A stretch of 6,922 nucleotides of DNA, taken from NCBI GenBank assembly GCA_913053915.1, contig CAJXGP010000108.1:1-6922 (forward strand). The letters run 5' to 3'. Source of the stretch: an uncultured Ignavibacteriales bacterium. GTDB lineage: Bacteria; Bacteroidota; Ignavibacteria; Ignavibacteriales; Ignavibacteriaceae. A model generated the notes under the pieces. The model searched no databases. It saw nothing but the letters and a program-made list of their open reading frames with translations, and was not told the origin of the DNA. Below are positions 1-5,016 of this stretch, in pieces. The position numbers and the translations under genes were made by a program. How positions within the stretch are numbered: position 1 is the first letter of the stretch; every line of letters begins with the position of its first letter.

Positions 1-270
1 CTTTTAGATTATCTTAACAACCTAAATATATATTTTGCGATTTCAAATGTTACTCACTACAAAGGGAAAATAAATGATATATTTTTAAAATGGGCAAGCA
101 AATATAATATCAAAAATGTAAAGAGTAATTATATAAGTTATCATGACAATACAATTAAATCTTTTAACGAAGTGTTGGTAACTAATTATAAACCCGAGAA
201 ACAACTATTATTTGATGATATGAGTATTATTGAAAATAACAAAATCTCAGAAAAAGAATTAACGCATTAA
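1..270 (+). CDS. DNA adenine methyltransferase, D12/Dam class (C-terminal part, 5' end outside window)
   Basis: The open frame runs from the first base to a TAA at 268-270 (89 residues); no start lies in the window. It reads as the C-terminal part of a class D12 N6-adenine DNA methyltransferase, which methylates adenine in sites such as GATC or GGATC using S-adenosylmethionine. Family hallmarks seen: FAISNV (residues 12-17 of the fragment), the following HYKGK and KW..KYN stretch, NYISY (43-47) and the C-terminal EVLVTNY block (57-63). The catalytic DPPY motif and the SAM-binding motif lie upstream and cannot be checked. The stop is two bases before an AlwI-family endonuclease start, the usual layout of a type II restriction-modification pair. 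The known AlwI system also pairs a Dam-like methylase with the nuclease. The visible end looks intact, so the methylase may still work although its nuclease partner is broken. Confidence 0.85.
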   Translation, partial: LLDYLNNLNIYFAISNVTHYKGKINDIFLKWASKYNIKNVKSNYISYHDNTIKSFNEVLVTNYKPEKQLLFDDMSIIENNKISEKELTH

Positions 271-272
271 TT

Positions 273-533
273 ATGGGGAAAAAGAAAATAAAAAGGAAAC
301 CTGTATTTAAACAAATGGCATTTGAAACTGCTGTTAGAAATCCGGAACGCTACATTGATATATTAACTACAATAAAGGATTTTGAAGGTAAAATTTTAGA
401 TAATAAATGTTTGTTGGAAATTGTTTCACATTTATATTTGAATAAAATAGTTAGTAGTGATGAAATTGAAATAACAGAAAAAACAACAATCGATGATATA
501 AAAGAAAAGGTAATAGAGGTAAACAACACTTGA
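273..533 (+). pseudogene. AlwI-family type II restriction endonuclease, N-terminal remnant
   Basis: Eighty-six residues starting at an ATG two bases after the methylase stop, so probably translationally coupled to it. The basic start followed by F...A.RNPER (RNPER at residues 22-26), I.T.KDFEGKIL (FEGKIL 37-42) and a helical segment resembles the N-terminus of AlwI-family endonucleases, which recognise GGATC-type sites. Those enzymes are several hundred residues long, so most of the protein, including any PD-(D/E)XK-type nuclease core, is missing. The frame runs straight into sequence that, one frame over, encodes an antitoxin remnant. This indicates a deletion junction near 520-530 rather than a simple point nonsense mutation. 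The product is very unlikely to cut DNA. Family assignment is from motif recall only; the truncation is clear if the assignment is right. Confidence 0.6.
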
Positions 534-687
534 CGAGCATCTTGAACAAAGGTACGGCAAACTTGGAACAAAAAAGAGCTTTATATCACGAATTGAAAAT
601 GAACATAGTGATATTCAATTATCAACATTATACAGACTGATTGAGATTGGTTTCGGAAAACAATTGAATTTATCAATAATCAACTAA
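523..687 (+). pseudogene. XRE/HigA-type antitoxin remnant with internal deletion
   Basis: The frame opens after a TAA at 520-522 and ends with TAA at 685-687, giving 54 residues with no usable start codon. It begins TTLDEHLEQRYGKLGT, the usual N-terminus of a group of HigA-like helix-turn-helix antitoxins (about 90-110 residues). It then jumps straight to KKSFISRIEN, the DNA-recognition helix, and continues to the normal C-terminus (HSDIQLSTLYRLIE.GFGKQLNLSI). About 40-45 residues, including the first HTH helix (the TQEQLAEK region), are missing. In intact relatives a G-T-(x)-K sequence occurs both near the N-terminus and just before SFISRIEN, so the deletion probably recombined these two short repeats. 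No start, no complete HTH and no toxin gene alongside: a non-functional relic. The 5' end is fused to the endonuclease remnant. Confidence 0.65.
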
Positions 688-699
688 TCAGCATGTAAC

Positions 700-729
700 A
701 GGCTACAACAAACGCTATACAAATAGCCT
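700..729. repeat. Small inverted repeat after antitoxin remnant
   Basis: AGGCTA at 700-705 pairs with TAGCCT at 724-729 across an 18-base loop. It lies 12 bases after the antitoxin stop. No T-run follows directly, so it is a poor intrinsic terminator. The rest of 688-830 shows no gene, RNA or longer repeat. Confidence 0.3.
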
Positions 730-778
730 TATGAAAACTTTAATATTGATAAAACCGGCATTTTTTCGTTTAATAAAT

Positions 779-806
779 TTGACGTAAGATGTAATAATAC
801 TAATTC
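779..806 (+). promoter_or_regulatory. Possible sigma-70-like promoter for the methyltransferase gene
   Basis: TTGACG (779-784) and a weak TAATTC (801-806) are separated by 16 bases, placing a start of transcription near 813, about 18 bases before the ATG at 831. The -35 is good and the -10 poor; it is listed because the gene stands alone and needs its own promoter. Confidence 0.3.
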
Positions 807-830
807 TTTATCAGCAAATAATTAATATGT

Positions 831-1505
831 ATGAGATTAGATTCAACCAAAAGTTCACTCAGAGAAAATATGGATATACACACTAAAAAAGTTAAAGGAG
901 TCTATCGTCGGCTGGCGAAGTGGTATGATTCTACAAGAAAGGTTTGGGATCCAAAGTTTGCAGCCTTAGCAGAAAAAGAGTTTAACAGATTATTAGCTGA
1001 GTATATCAAAGACGGCATGGAGATTCTTGATCTGGGTGTCGGTACAGGTATAAATATTGAACGGATACTTGGACACAATATTTCATTCGAATCGTATAAA
1101 GGAATTGATTTATCGGCGGAGATGTTGGCTGAAGCTAAACGAAAGTTCGGGCACCTTGAAAACCTTACGCTTTGCACCGGTGATATAATGCATTTGGAAA
1201 TTGATAAAGAATATGACGGTATTATCTCTACCTTGGTTTTCTCTCATTTAAGGCATCAAGAAGAGATAGTTCAAAAACTATTAGCGGTACTCAAACCCGG
1301 TGGGGTACTTCTTCTTCTTTTCTTCTCTGCCAAACCTGACCCAAGTGTAGTCGATAAACTAATTCTTCACATTTATCGAACTGTTCTACATTTTGATCAT
1401 GTTCCCATAGAAGTAATGAAAAAATTTCCATCACCCAAAGTCGAACAACATTTTCCTTCCTTAGGTGGACAAATGTCAATTTATATTTTTCAAAAGGAAA
1501 AATAG
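831..1505 (+). CDS. Class I SAM-dependent methyltransferase
   Basis: A 224-residue soluble protein with the Rossmann-type SAM methyltransferase fold. Motif I is EILDLGVGTG (residues 64-73), with D93 of KGID as the likely ribose-binding acidic residue at the end of strand 2. GDIMHL (117-122) is the adenine-contact loop, YDGIISTLVFSHL (128-140) is strand 4 and LKPGGVLLLLFF (154-165) is post-motif III. The N-terminal segment VYRRLAKWYDSTRKVW resembles the cap seen in ubiquinone/menaquinone-type and other small-molecule methyltransferases. No substrate-specific motif is visible, so the substrate is unknown. The start at 831 has no clear ribosome binding site. An in-frame ATG at 870 (residue 14) begins MDIHTKKVKGVYRRL, where family similarity starts, and may be the true start. 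The gene stands alone between a decayed locus and a convergent operon. Confidence 0.85.
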   Translation: MRLDSTKSSLRENMDIHTKKVKGVYRRLAKWYDSTRKVWDPKFAALAEKEFNRLLAEYIKDGMEILDLGVGTGINIERILGHNISFESYKGIDLSAEMLAEAKRKFGHLENLTLCTGDIMHLEIDKEYDGIISTLVFSHLRHQEEIVQKLLAVLKPGGVLLLLFFSAKPDPSVVDKLILHIYRTVLHFDHVPIEVMKKFPSPKVEQHFPSLGGQMSIYIFQKEK

Positions 1506-1610
1506 AGACACAACATTAAAACCGGCTTATTAATACTTTCAATAATGAGTTGCATTTTAAAGTTTTGGGAATGAGAACATTAACAAAAATTAAAACTCTT
1601 CCACAAGTAA

Positions 1611-1635
1611 AATAAATTTTTAAAAGAAATTTATT
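1611..1635. terminator. AT-only hairpin between convergent genes
   Basis: AATAAATTT (1611-1619) pairs with AAATTTATT (1627-1635) around a 7-base loop, overlapping the stop codon of the minus-strand hydrolase. It sits between two convergent genes and could act as a weak bidirectional terminator. It has no G-C pairs, so stability is doubtful. Confidence 0.25.
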
Positions 1636-2203
1636 ATTTAACAATTTTAGCTATAGTTTTAAAATCTTCCGTACCGCAGTATTTCAACAATTCAAAAAGG
1701 ATTGCTTCGGTAGTTGTAACTTCGGCGCCATTGACTCTCATCCTATCCAATGCAAATTTATAATCATTTTCATGCCTTGAAGAGACTGCATCGGCAGCTA
1801 CATTAACTTGAAAACCGTTAGCAAGTAAATCAAGAACCGTTTGCTGAATGCATACATGTGTTTCGATTCCGGCAACAACAATTTGATTAGCTTTATTATC
1901 CCTCAATCTTTTAAAAAAATTAGGAGCGCTTAAACAACTAAAACCGGATTTTTGGATAGCGCTCAAACCTTTGAGTCCCTCTTGCAACTGAGGGGCGGTA
2001 CTACCTAATCCTTTCGGGTATTGTTCGGTATAAAAGATCGGAATATTCAATACCTTAAAACCTCTTATTAATTTGAGTGAATTATTGATAACCATTTTAG
2101 GATTTTGCATAACGGCTAATATTTTTATTTGAATATCAATAAGTAAAAGAGATGTATTATCCCTTGATAAAATTTTCGGATTTTTAATTATTGCTTGTTC
2201 CAT
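1634..2203 (-). CDS. Isochorismatase-family cysteine hydrolase
   Basis: A 189-residue cytoplasmic alpha/beta hydrolase of the isochorismatase/nicotinamidase superfamily. The catalytic triad can be read: Asp23 in LLLIDIQ, Lys85 in IQKSGFSC, and Cys118 in the GIETHVCIQQT block (112-122), which also carries the cis-peptide before the nucleophile elbow. NIPIFYTEQYPKGLG and the C-terminal TTEAILFELL are closest in style to the YcaC/ISOC1-2 group, whose substrates are mostly unknown, rather than to true isochorismatases or nicotinamidases. Length is normal for that group. The start has a good ribosome binding site (AGGAG at 2209-2213, 5 bases upstream). The gene begins 19 bases after the stop of the C39-like gene on the same strand, so the two are almost certainly co-transcribed, this one second. 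Confidence 0.88.
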   Translation of the reverse strand: MEQAIIKNPKILSRDNTSLLLIDIQIKILAVMQNPKMVINNSLKLIRGFKVLNIPIFYTEQYPKGLGSTAPQLQEGLKGLSAIQKSGFSCLSAPNFFKRLRDNKANQIVVAGIETHVCIQQTVLDLLANGFQVNVAADAVSSRHENDYKFALDRMRVNGAEVTTTEAILFELLKYCGTEDFKTIAKIVK

Positions 2204-2208
2204 AAATT

Positions 2209-2213
2209 CTCCT
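2209..2213 (-). promoter_or_regulatory. Ribosome binding site of the isochorismatase-family gene
   Basis: AGGAG on the minus strand, 5 bases before the ATG at 2203. It sits in the 19-bp gap after the upstream gene and fixes the start codon. Confidence 0.7.
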
Positions 2214-2222
2214 ATAATTGTT

Positions 2223-3059
2223 TTAGTAAATAGGAACCATTCCGTATTTACCGCAGGCGTACATCATCAAAATTGAAGAAAGAGCTATTAATGCTTTTTT
2301 CTGATCCTCAGTGTAAATGACGAGATCATAGACTTCAGCCACAAATTGCATATTCTTTAAAATTTTTCTTAATTCATTATAAGAAGGTGAACCATGCCAA
2401 TTAGCAACTTCTTTCACTAAAAAATTTTCATTTCGTCTGAGAAACTCTGCAAAAGAAATGATCCTTTTGGAATGAGCGGTTCTTGGTCTGCATATAGTAA
2501 TCAAATCATTAAAATAAGTATCCCATTTTTCAGCAAGTTCTTTATTGGAATTGCGCATAAGATAGCGGGCTTTTTCAAGAGAGAATTTAGCCTTAGTAAC
2601 CGGTCTCACATTAGGAACGAGTGCATATCCGTCATAACTTACATATTGTATTTCATCATCAAAATATTTCCAGTGTTTGATTAGCTGATTATGAGTCAGA
2701 ATTACTATAACTTTTTGAAGAGCGCTGTCAACCATAATAAATTTATTCTGTTGTTCATTGATTACGGTTACCCAATGTTCCCAATTATCGATACTGAGTA
2801 TACACGGTAATCCCTGTTTTAAATGACTGCTTAGAACTTTAATTGCATCATCAGGAGTTTCACGTTTAAAATATTTCATTTTACAATTAAAATTTTTTGC
2901 TGCTTTTGCTAAACCGATTTCATCTGTTCCGTACCACCACGTGCTGCCTGCCAGCTTTCCTATTTCCCTTTCATTTTCAAATTTGCCTAACATAACTAAA
3001 GCATATTTCAATGCAAACGGTCCGCATTGATACTTGTAAGGCTGTGGATAAAAACTCAT
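2223..3059 (-). CDS. C39-like (papain-fold) cysteine peptidase domain protein
   Basis: A 278-residue protein without signal peptide or membrane segment. The first ~125 residues look like a C39-type papain-fold domain. The motif PYKYQCGPFALKYALVMLG puts Gln11 (oxyanion hole) and Cys12 (nucleophile) at the N-terminus. NWEHWVTVIN supplies His95 and FIMVDSA supplies Asp111, so the full Q-C-H-D set is present and activity is plausible. The last ~150 residues form an all-helical extension (FSLEKARYLMRNS, ISFAEFLRRNENF, YDLVIYTEDQKKALIALSSILMMYACGKYG) that I do not recognise. Bacteriocin-processing C39 domains are fused to ABC transporters; here there is no transporter and the protein is probably cytoplasmic, so a role on small peptides or isopeptides is more likely. 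A weak AGGT precedes the start. The gene is divergent from the ATP-grasp gene and leads the operon with the isochorismatase-family hydrolase. Confidence 0.75.
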   Translation of the reverse strand: MSFYPQPYKYQCGPFALKYALVMLGKFENEREIGKLAGSTWWYGTDEIGLAKAAKNFNCKMKYFKRETPDDAIKVLSSHLKQGLPCILSIDNWEHWVTVINEQQNKFIMVDSALQKVIVILTHNQLIKHWKYFDDEIQYVSYDGYALVPNVRPVTKAKFSLEKARYLMRNSNKELAEKWDTYFNDLITICRPRTAHSKRIISFAEFLRRNENFLVKEVANWHGSPSYNELRKILKNMQFVAEVYDLVIYTEDQKKALIALSSILMMYACGKYGMVPIY

Positions 3060-3093
3060 AAATTACCTGAAAACATTTAAAAAATAATTTAAT

Positions 3094-3129
3094 CAAAGTT
3101 AATTAATTATACGCCGGAAATTTTGCAAA
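3094..3129 (-). promoter_or_regulatory. Bacteroidota-type promoter for the C39-like operon
   Basis: On the minus strand TAACTTTG (3094-3101) matches the Bacteroidota -7 consensus TAnnTTTG exactly. A TTTG (3126-3129) lies 24 bases upstream, slightly farther than the usual 19-23. A perfect TATAAT also occurs on the minus strand at 3106-3111 but without a correctly spaced -35. The predicted transcript starts about 30 bases before the gene. The same 98-bp region must hold the promoter of the divergent ATP-grasp gene; AAATTTTG near 3118-3125 is only a one-mismatch candidate for it. Confidence 0.45.
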
Positions 3130-3157
3130 AGAAAGAATTTTCTTTAATTTTATTTTA

Positions 3158-4228
3158 ATGAACGATAAAAAATTAAAAGTAGCCGCAGTATTTAATGAAC
3201 CCAATCCTGAATTATATATTAAGCCTGAAGAGAATAACGTTAATTTTAATTTTGTGCCGTATTTTGAAATTGAAGACTTAACTCCTATCGAAGAATATGA
3301 AATTCTTTGCAAAAAGCTTTCGGAAGAAGGTTTTGAATCTTATTCCCTCAATATAAAAGATGATATTACAACGCTCTTAAAAGATATAAAAAAAAATAAA
3401 CCGGATGTAATATTTAATTTCATAGAGATTTATAAAGACAATGCACGCTTCGAAATGAACGTTGTCGGTTTACTAGAATTAATAGGCATTCCGTATACGG
3501 GTGCACCATCGATGGCTTTATCCAATTGTCAAAGTAAAGTCCTGACGAAAAGAATATTAAATTCGGTCCGCATAAAAACACCGCAATTCACAGTCTTCAA
3601 AAAAGCTTTAAAAAATTATTCACATTGCCTTAATTATCCACTTATTATAAAGCCTGCTTTTGAAGATGCAAGTGCCGGAATTGAAAACGATTCGATAGTG
3701 CATAGTATGAAAGAACTAAAGGAAAGGATTAATTATGTCCTTCATTATTTTATGCAGCCTGTTTTGGTAGAGGAATTTATTGAAGGTAGAGAGTTAAACG
3801 TTGCTGTTATGGGGGATAAAAGATTAAAAGCTCTTCCGATCAGCGAGATAGATTTTACCGAGATGCCGGATCATCTACATAACATCGTAAGTTATCAAGC
3901 TAAATGGGAACCACGGAATGAAGCCTATCATAAAACTATTCCCTGTTGCCCTGCCGATTTAACAAAGTCAATTGAAAAAGAAGCAAAAGAAATTGCAGTT
4001 AAAGTATTTAAAACTATGGAATGCCGGGATTATGCGCGCGTTGATATGCGCTTATCGAAAGGCAATAAATTGTATGTGCTGGAAGTTAATCCTAATCCGG
4101 ATTTGACCGAAGGTGCTGGGTTTATGCGTTCCGCTGAAGCTGCAGGATATTCCTATCAAAAAGCATTAAAAAAAATTGTTGATCTTGCATACGCTCGTAA
4201 GAATAATAAAATTTTTAATTATATTTAA
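3158..4228 (+). CDS. D-Ala-D-Ala ligase-like ATP-grasp enzyme
   Basis: A 356-residue ATP-dependent carboxylate-amine ligase. The N-terminal pre-ATP-grasp domain (about 1-120) ends in DVIFNF and the GLLELIGIPYTGAP signature typical of Ddl proteins. Lys127 lies in the conserved helix after this. The ATP-grasp core shows PLIIKPA (Lys165), an EDASAGI loop in place of the Ddl EGSSVG loop, VEEFIEGRELNV (Glu205/206), RDYARVD (Asp296) and the Mg-binding LEVNPNPD (Glu309, Asn311, Asn313). The C-terminus GAGFMRSAEAAGYSYQKAL and the middle segment LPISEIDF...IVSYQAKW belong to a Ddl-like group distinct from housekeeping D-Ala-D-Ala ligase. It probably joins an amino acid or small acid to an amine with ATP, but the substrates are unknown. 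No Shine-Dalgarno sequence precedes the start. A 61-residue gene follows 27 bp downstream. Not annotated as ddl because of the altered loop and context. Confidence 0.85.
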   Translation: MNDKKLKVAAVFNEPNPELYIKPEENNVNFNFVPYFEIEDLTPIEEYEILCKKLSEEGFESYSLNIKDDITTLLKDIKKNKPDVIFNFIEIYKDNARFEMNVVGLLELIGIPYTGAPSMALSNCQSKVLTKRILNSVRIKTPQFTVFKKALKNYSHCLNYPLIIKPAFEDASAGIENDSIVHSMKELKERINYVLHYFMQPVLVEEFIEGRELNVAVMGDKRLKALPISEIDFTEMPDHLHNIVSYQAKWEPRNEAYHKTIPCCPADLTKSIEKEAKEIAVKVFKTMECRDYARVDMRLSKGNKLYVLEVNPNPDLTEGAGFMRSAEAAGYSYQKALKKIVDLAYARKNNKIFNYI

Positions 4229-4244
4229 AATAAAATTAAAAAAC

Positions 4245-4250
4245 AGGAGG
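4245..4250 (+). promoter_or_regulatory. Strong ribosome binding site of the 61-residue protein
   Basis: AGGAGG, a full consensus Shine-Dalgarno, 5 bases before ATG 4256. It stands out because the upstream ATP-grasp gene has none, and it implies that the small protein is made in more copies than the enzyme. Confidence 0.7.
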
Positions 4251-4255
4251 TAAAA

Positions 4256-4441
4256 ATGGCTAAGATAGAAATAGATATGACTCCTCAAGAAATTCAATTA
4301 TTTAGAGAACTCCTAGAATCCGTTATTTCAGATCTTCAAATGGAAATTGCCGATACTGATAGATTGGAGTTTAGAGAAAAATTGAAGGTGAAAAGAGTGA
4401 TTTTGCAAAAAGTTATTTCCAGACTATCCGGTGCAGAATAA
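4256..4441 (+). CDS. Small helical protein of unknown function
   Basis: Sixty-one residues, no signal peptide and no membrane segment. After MAKIEIDMTPQEIQLF the chain is rich in Leu, Glu, Arg and Lys (LRELLESVISDLQMEIADTDRLEFREKLKVKRVILQKVISRL in approximate segments), which should form two amphipathic helices, probably a helical hairpin, with an ADTD turn near residues 32-35. I recall similar short hypothetical proteins with a 'SDLRMEIADTD...FRE.LK' core in other bacteria, so it is likely a conserved family, but I know no function. The consensus ribosome binding site and the 27-bp spacing from the ATP-grasp gene make it the second gene of that operon. It could be a partner or regulator of the ligase, or a substrate-carrying peptide; nothing visible decides this. 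The C-terminus -SGAE has no obvious modification motif. Confidence 0.75.
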   Translation: MAKIEIDMTPQEIQLFRELLESVISDLQMEIADTDRLEFREKLKVKRVILQKVISRLSGAE

Positions 4442-4460
4442 ATAGATCGCACAACGAAAA

Positions 4461-4721
4461 TTAAAAATGAAAAGAAACGCCGTTTATATGTACCTCTAAA
4501 AGGGCTATTGCCCCGGATAAATTTTTTGCTTTAAAGTCAGGCTTAATTTTGTAATTTTCTAGTAAAGAATATCCGATTTTCCCCGCATAAACAAGAAAAC
4601 TTTCCCCTCCCATACTCTTAGCATCACAGATATCCGATTCAATATCATCACCAATCATAATAAATTCTTTTCCTTCATTCCACCTTATTTGCAAGAGGGC
4701 TGATCTGAAATATAACGGAGC
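4461..4721 (-). pseudogene. HAD-IIA-type phosphatase, C-terminal fragment
   Basis: The minus-strand frame ending at 4461 carries the C-terminal catalytic part of a HAD-superfamily subfamily IIA hydrolase (LHPP/NagD-like). APLYFRSALLQI corresponds to the region after the conserved GKP lysine; FIMIGDDIESDICDAKSMGG carries the motif IV Asp-Asp; the GILV-like FLVYAGK and a PDF...NLSGAIALL tail follow. The full enzyme is about 250-270 residues with a DxDG nucleophile at the N-terminus. Here only ~85 residues remain, and nucleophile, cap domain and motif II are absent. Similarity fades at about 4718-4724, upstream of the TTG at 4694 that could be called as a start, and the frame is closed by a stop about 60 bases further up with no ATG. 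It is therefore a truncated relic, convergent with the 61-residue gene 19 bp away. Confidence 0.72.
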
Positions 4722-4842
4722 CCGTTTATTATTGATGTTAACAAATACCCCGTACCGACACCGGAAGAAGCACTGAAAAAATTACAACAATTTTACGTGA
4801 GGCAACTAAAATCAAGAAAAGATATATTTTTGAGCCTGGGAC
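4716..4842 (+). other. Probable fragment of an unidentified protein-coding gene between two relics
   Basis: Between the HAD fragment and the bS21 fragment, the plus strand has an open frame after a TAA at 4713-4715. It reads SPFIIDVNKYPVPTPEEA followed by LKKLQQFYVRQLKSRKDIF. The composition (PxPTPEEA turn, then an amphipathic Lys/Leu helix) looks like real protein rather than translated spacer. There is no start codon, and beyond about 4843 the plus-strand frame is only the antisense of bS21. I cannot name the family. The minus strand over the same interval gives no family similarity. Confidence 0.3.
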
Positions 4843-4945
4843 ATTTCTTAAATTCTTTAAGAATTCCTGAACGTTCATATTTTTTCTTAAATCTTTTTAG
4901 TGCTCTGTCTATATTTTCATTTTCTTGTATATTAATCCCTATCAA
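4793..4945 (-). pseudogene. rpsU: Ribosomal protein bS21 gene, 3'-truncated
   Basis: The minus-strand frame starts at a TTG (4945) with AAGGAGA 5 bases upstream and encodes 50 residues. IGINIQENENIDRALKRFKK then KYERSGILKEFKK (to residue ~34) matches the N-terminal half of bS21, a small-subunit protein needed for translation initiation. The usual C-terminus, an FYEKPS-like motif followed by a long Arg/Lys-rich helix, is replaced by CPRLKNISFLDFSCLT. Similarity breaks near 4843, exactly where the unidentified plus-strand fragment begins, and none of the three minus frames below that recovers the bS21 tail. Normal bS21 is about 60-70 residues. The loss of the basic tail suggests a dead copy, or an assembly join; a complete rpsU should exist elsewhere in the genome. 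Its expression signals still look intact. Confidence 0.75.
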
Positions 4946-4950
4946 TTAAT

Positions 4951-4957
4951 TCTCCTT
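4951..4957 (-). promoter_or_regulatory. Ribosome binding site deciding the TTG start of the bS21 relic
   Basis: AAGGAGA on the minus strand, 5 bases from the TTG at 4943-4945. No ATG is available in frame nearby, and bS21 proteins typically begin M-I-G-(I/V), which fits this TTG. Confidence 0.6.
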
Positions 4958-4962
4958 ATTTA

Positions 4963-4990
4963 TATTTAAAAAATTTTATTTGTATGTCAA
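4963..4990 (-). promoter_or_regulatory. Promoter of the bS21 relic
   Basis: On the minus strand a perfect TTGACA (4985-4990) is followed after 16 bases by TAAATA (4963-4968); TATAAA a few bases further down is an alternative -10 with a less good 20-base spacer. Transcription would start close to the ribosome binding site. The match to the standard housekeeping promoter is the best in the window. Confidence 0.5.
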
Positions 4991-4996
4991 GATATA

Positions 4997-5016
4997 TCAT
5001 ATTTTAAAAAATATGA
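4997..5016. repeat. Perfect 20-bp palindrome next to the bS21 promoter
   Basis: TCATATTTT and AAAATATGA flank a central AA, giving nine paired bases on each side. It begins six bases upstream of the -35 of the bS21 relic. Position and symmetry suit an operator or activator site; being AT-only in the core, it could also be chance in AT-rich DNA. Confidence 0.4.

Noticed and set aside
350..571. Minus-strand open frame of 73 codons opposite the endonuclease remnant
   Set aside because: It is antisense to a better supported reading with family motifs; it has no protein-like motifs of its own.
690..735. Integron attC site
   Set aside because: The RYYYAAC/GTTRRRY core sites are not present in the right arrangement, and there is no integrase or cassette structure; kept only as a low-interest repeat.
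902..1177. Minus-strand open frame opposite the SAM methyltransferase
   Set aside because: Shadow of a clear methyltransferase with motif I; the same applies to the minus-strand frame at 1291-1479.
2472..2684. Plus-strand open frame opposite the C39-like gene
   Set aside because: Antisense of the conserved minus-strand gene; no ribosome binding site and no recognisable domain.
3103..3312. Minus-strand open frame overlapping the start of the ATP-grasp gene
   Set aside because: It overlaps the divergent promoter region and the 5' part of a well supported gene; composition is that of an antisense frame.
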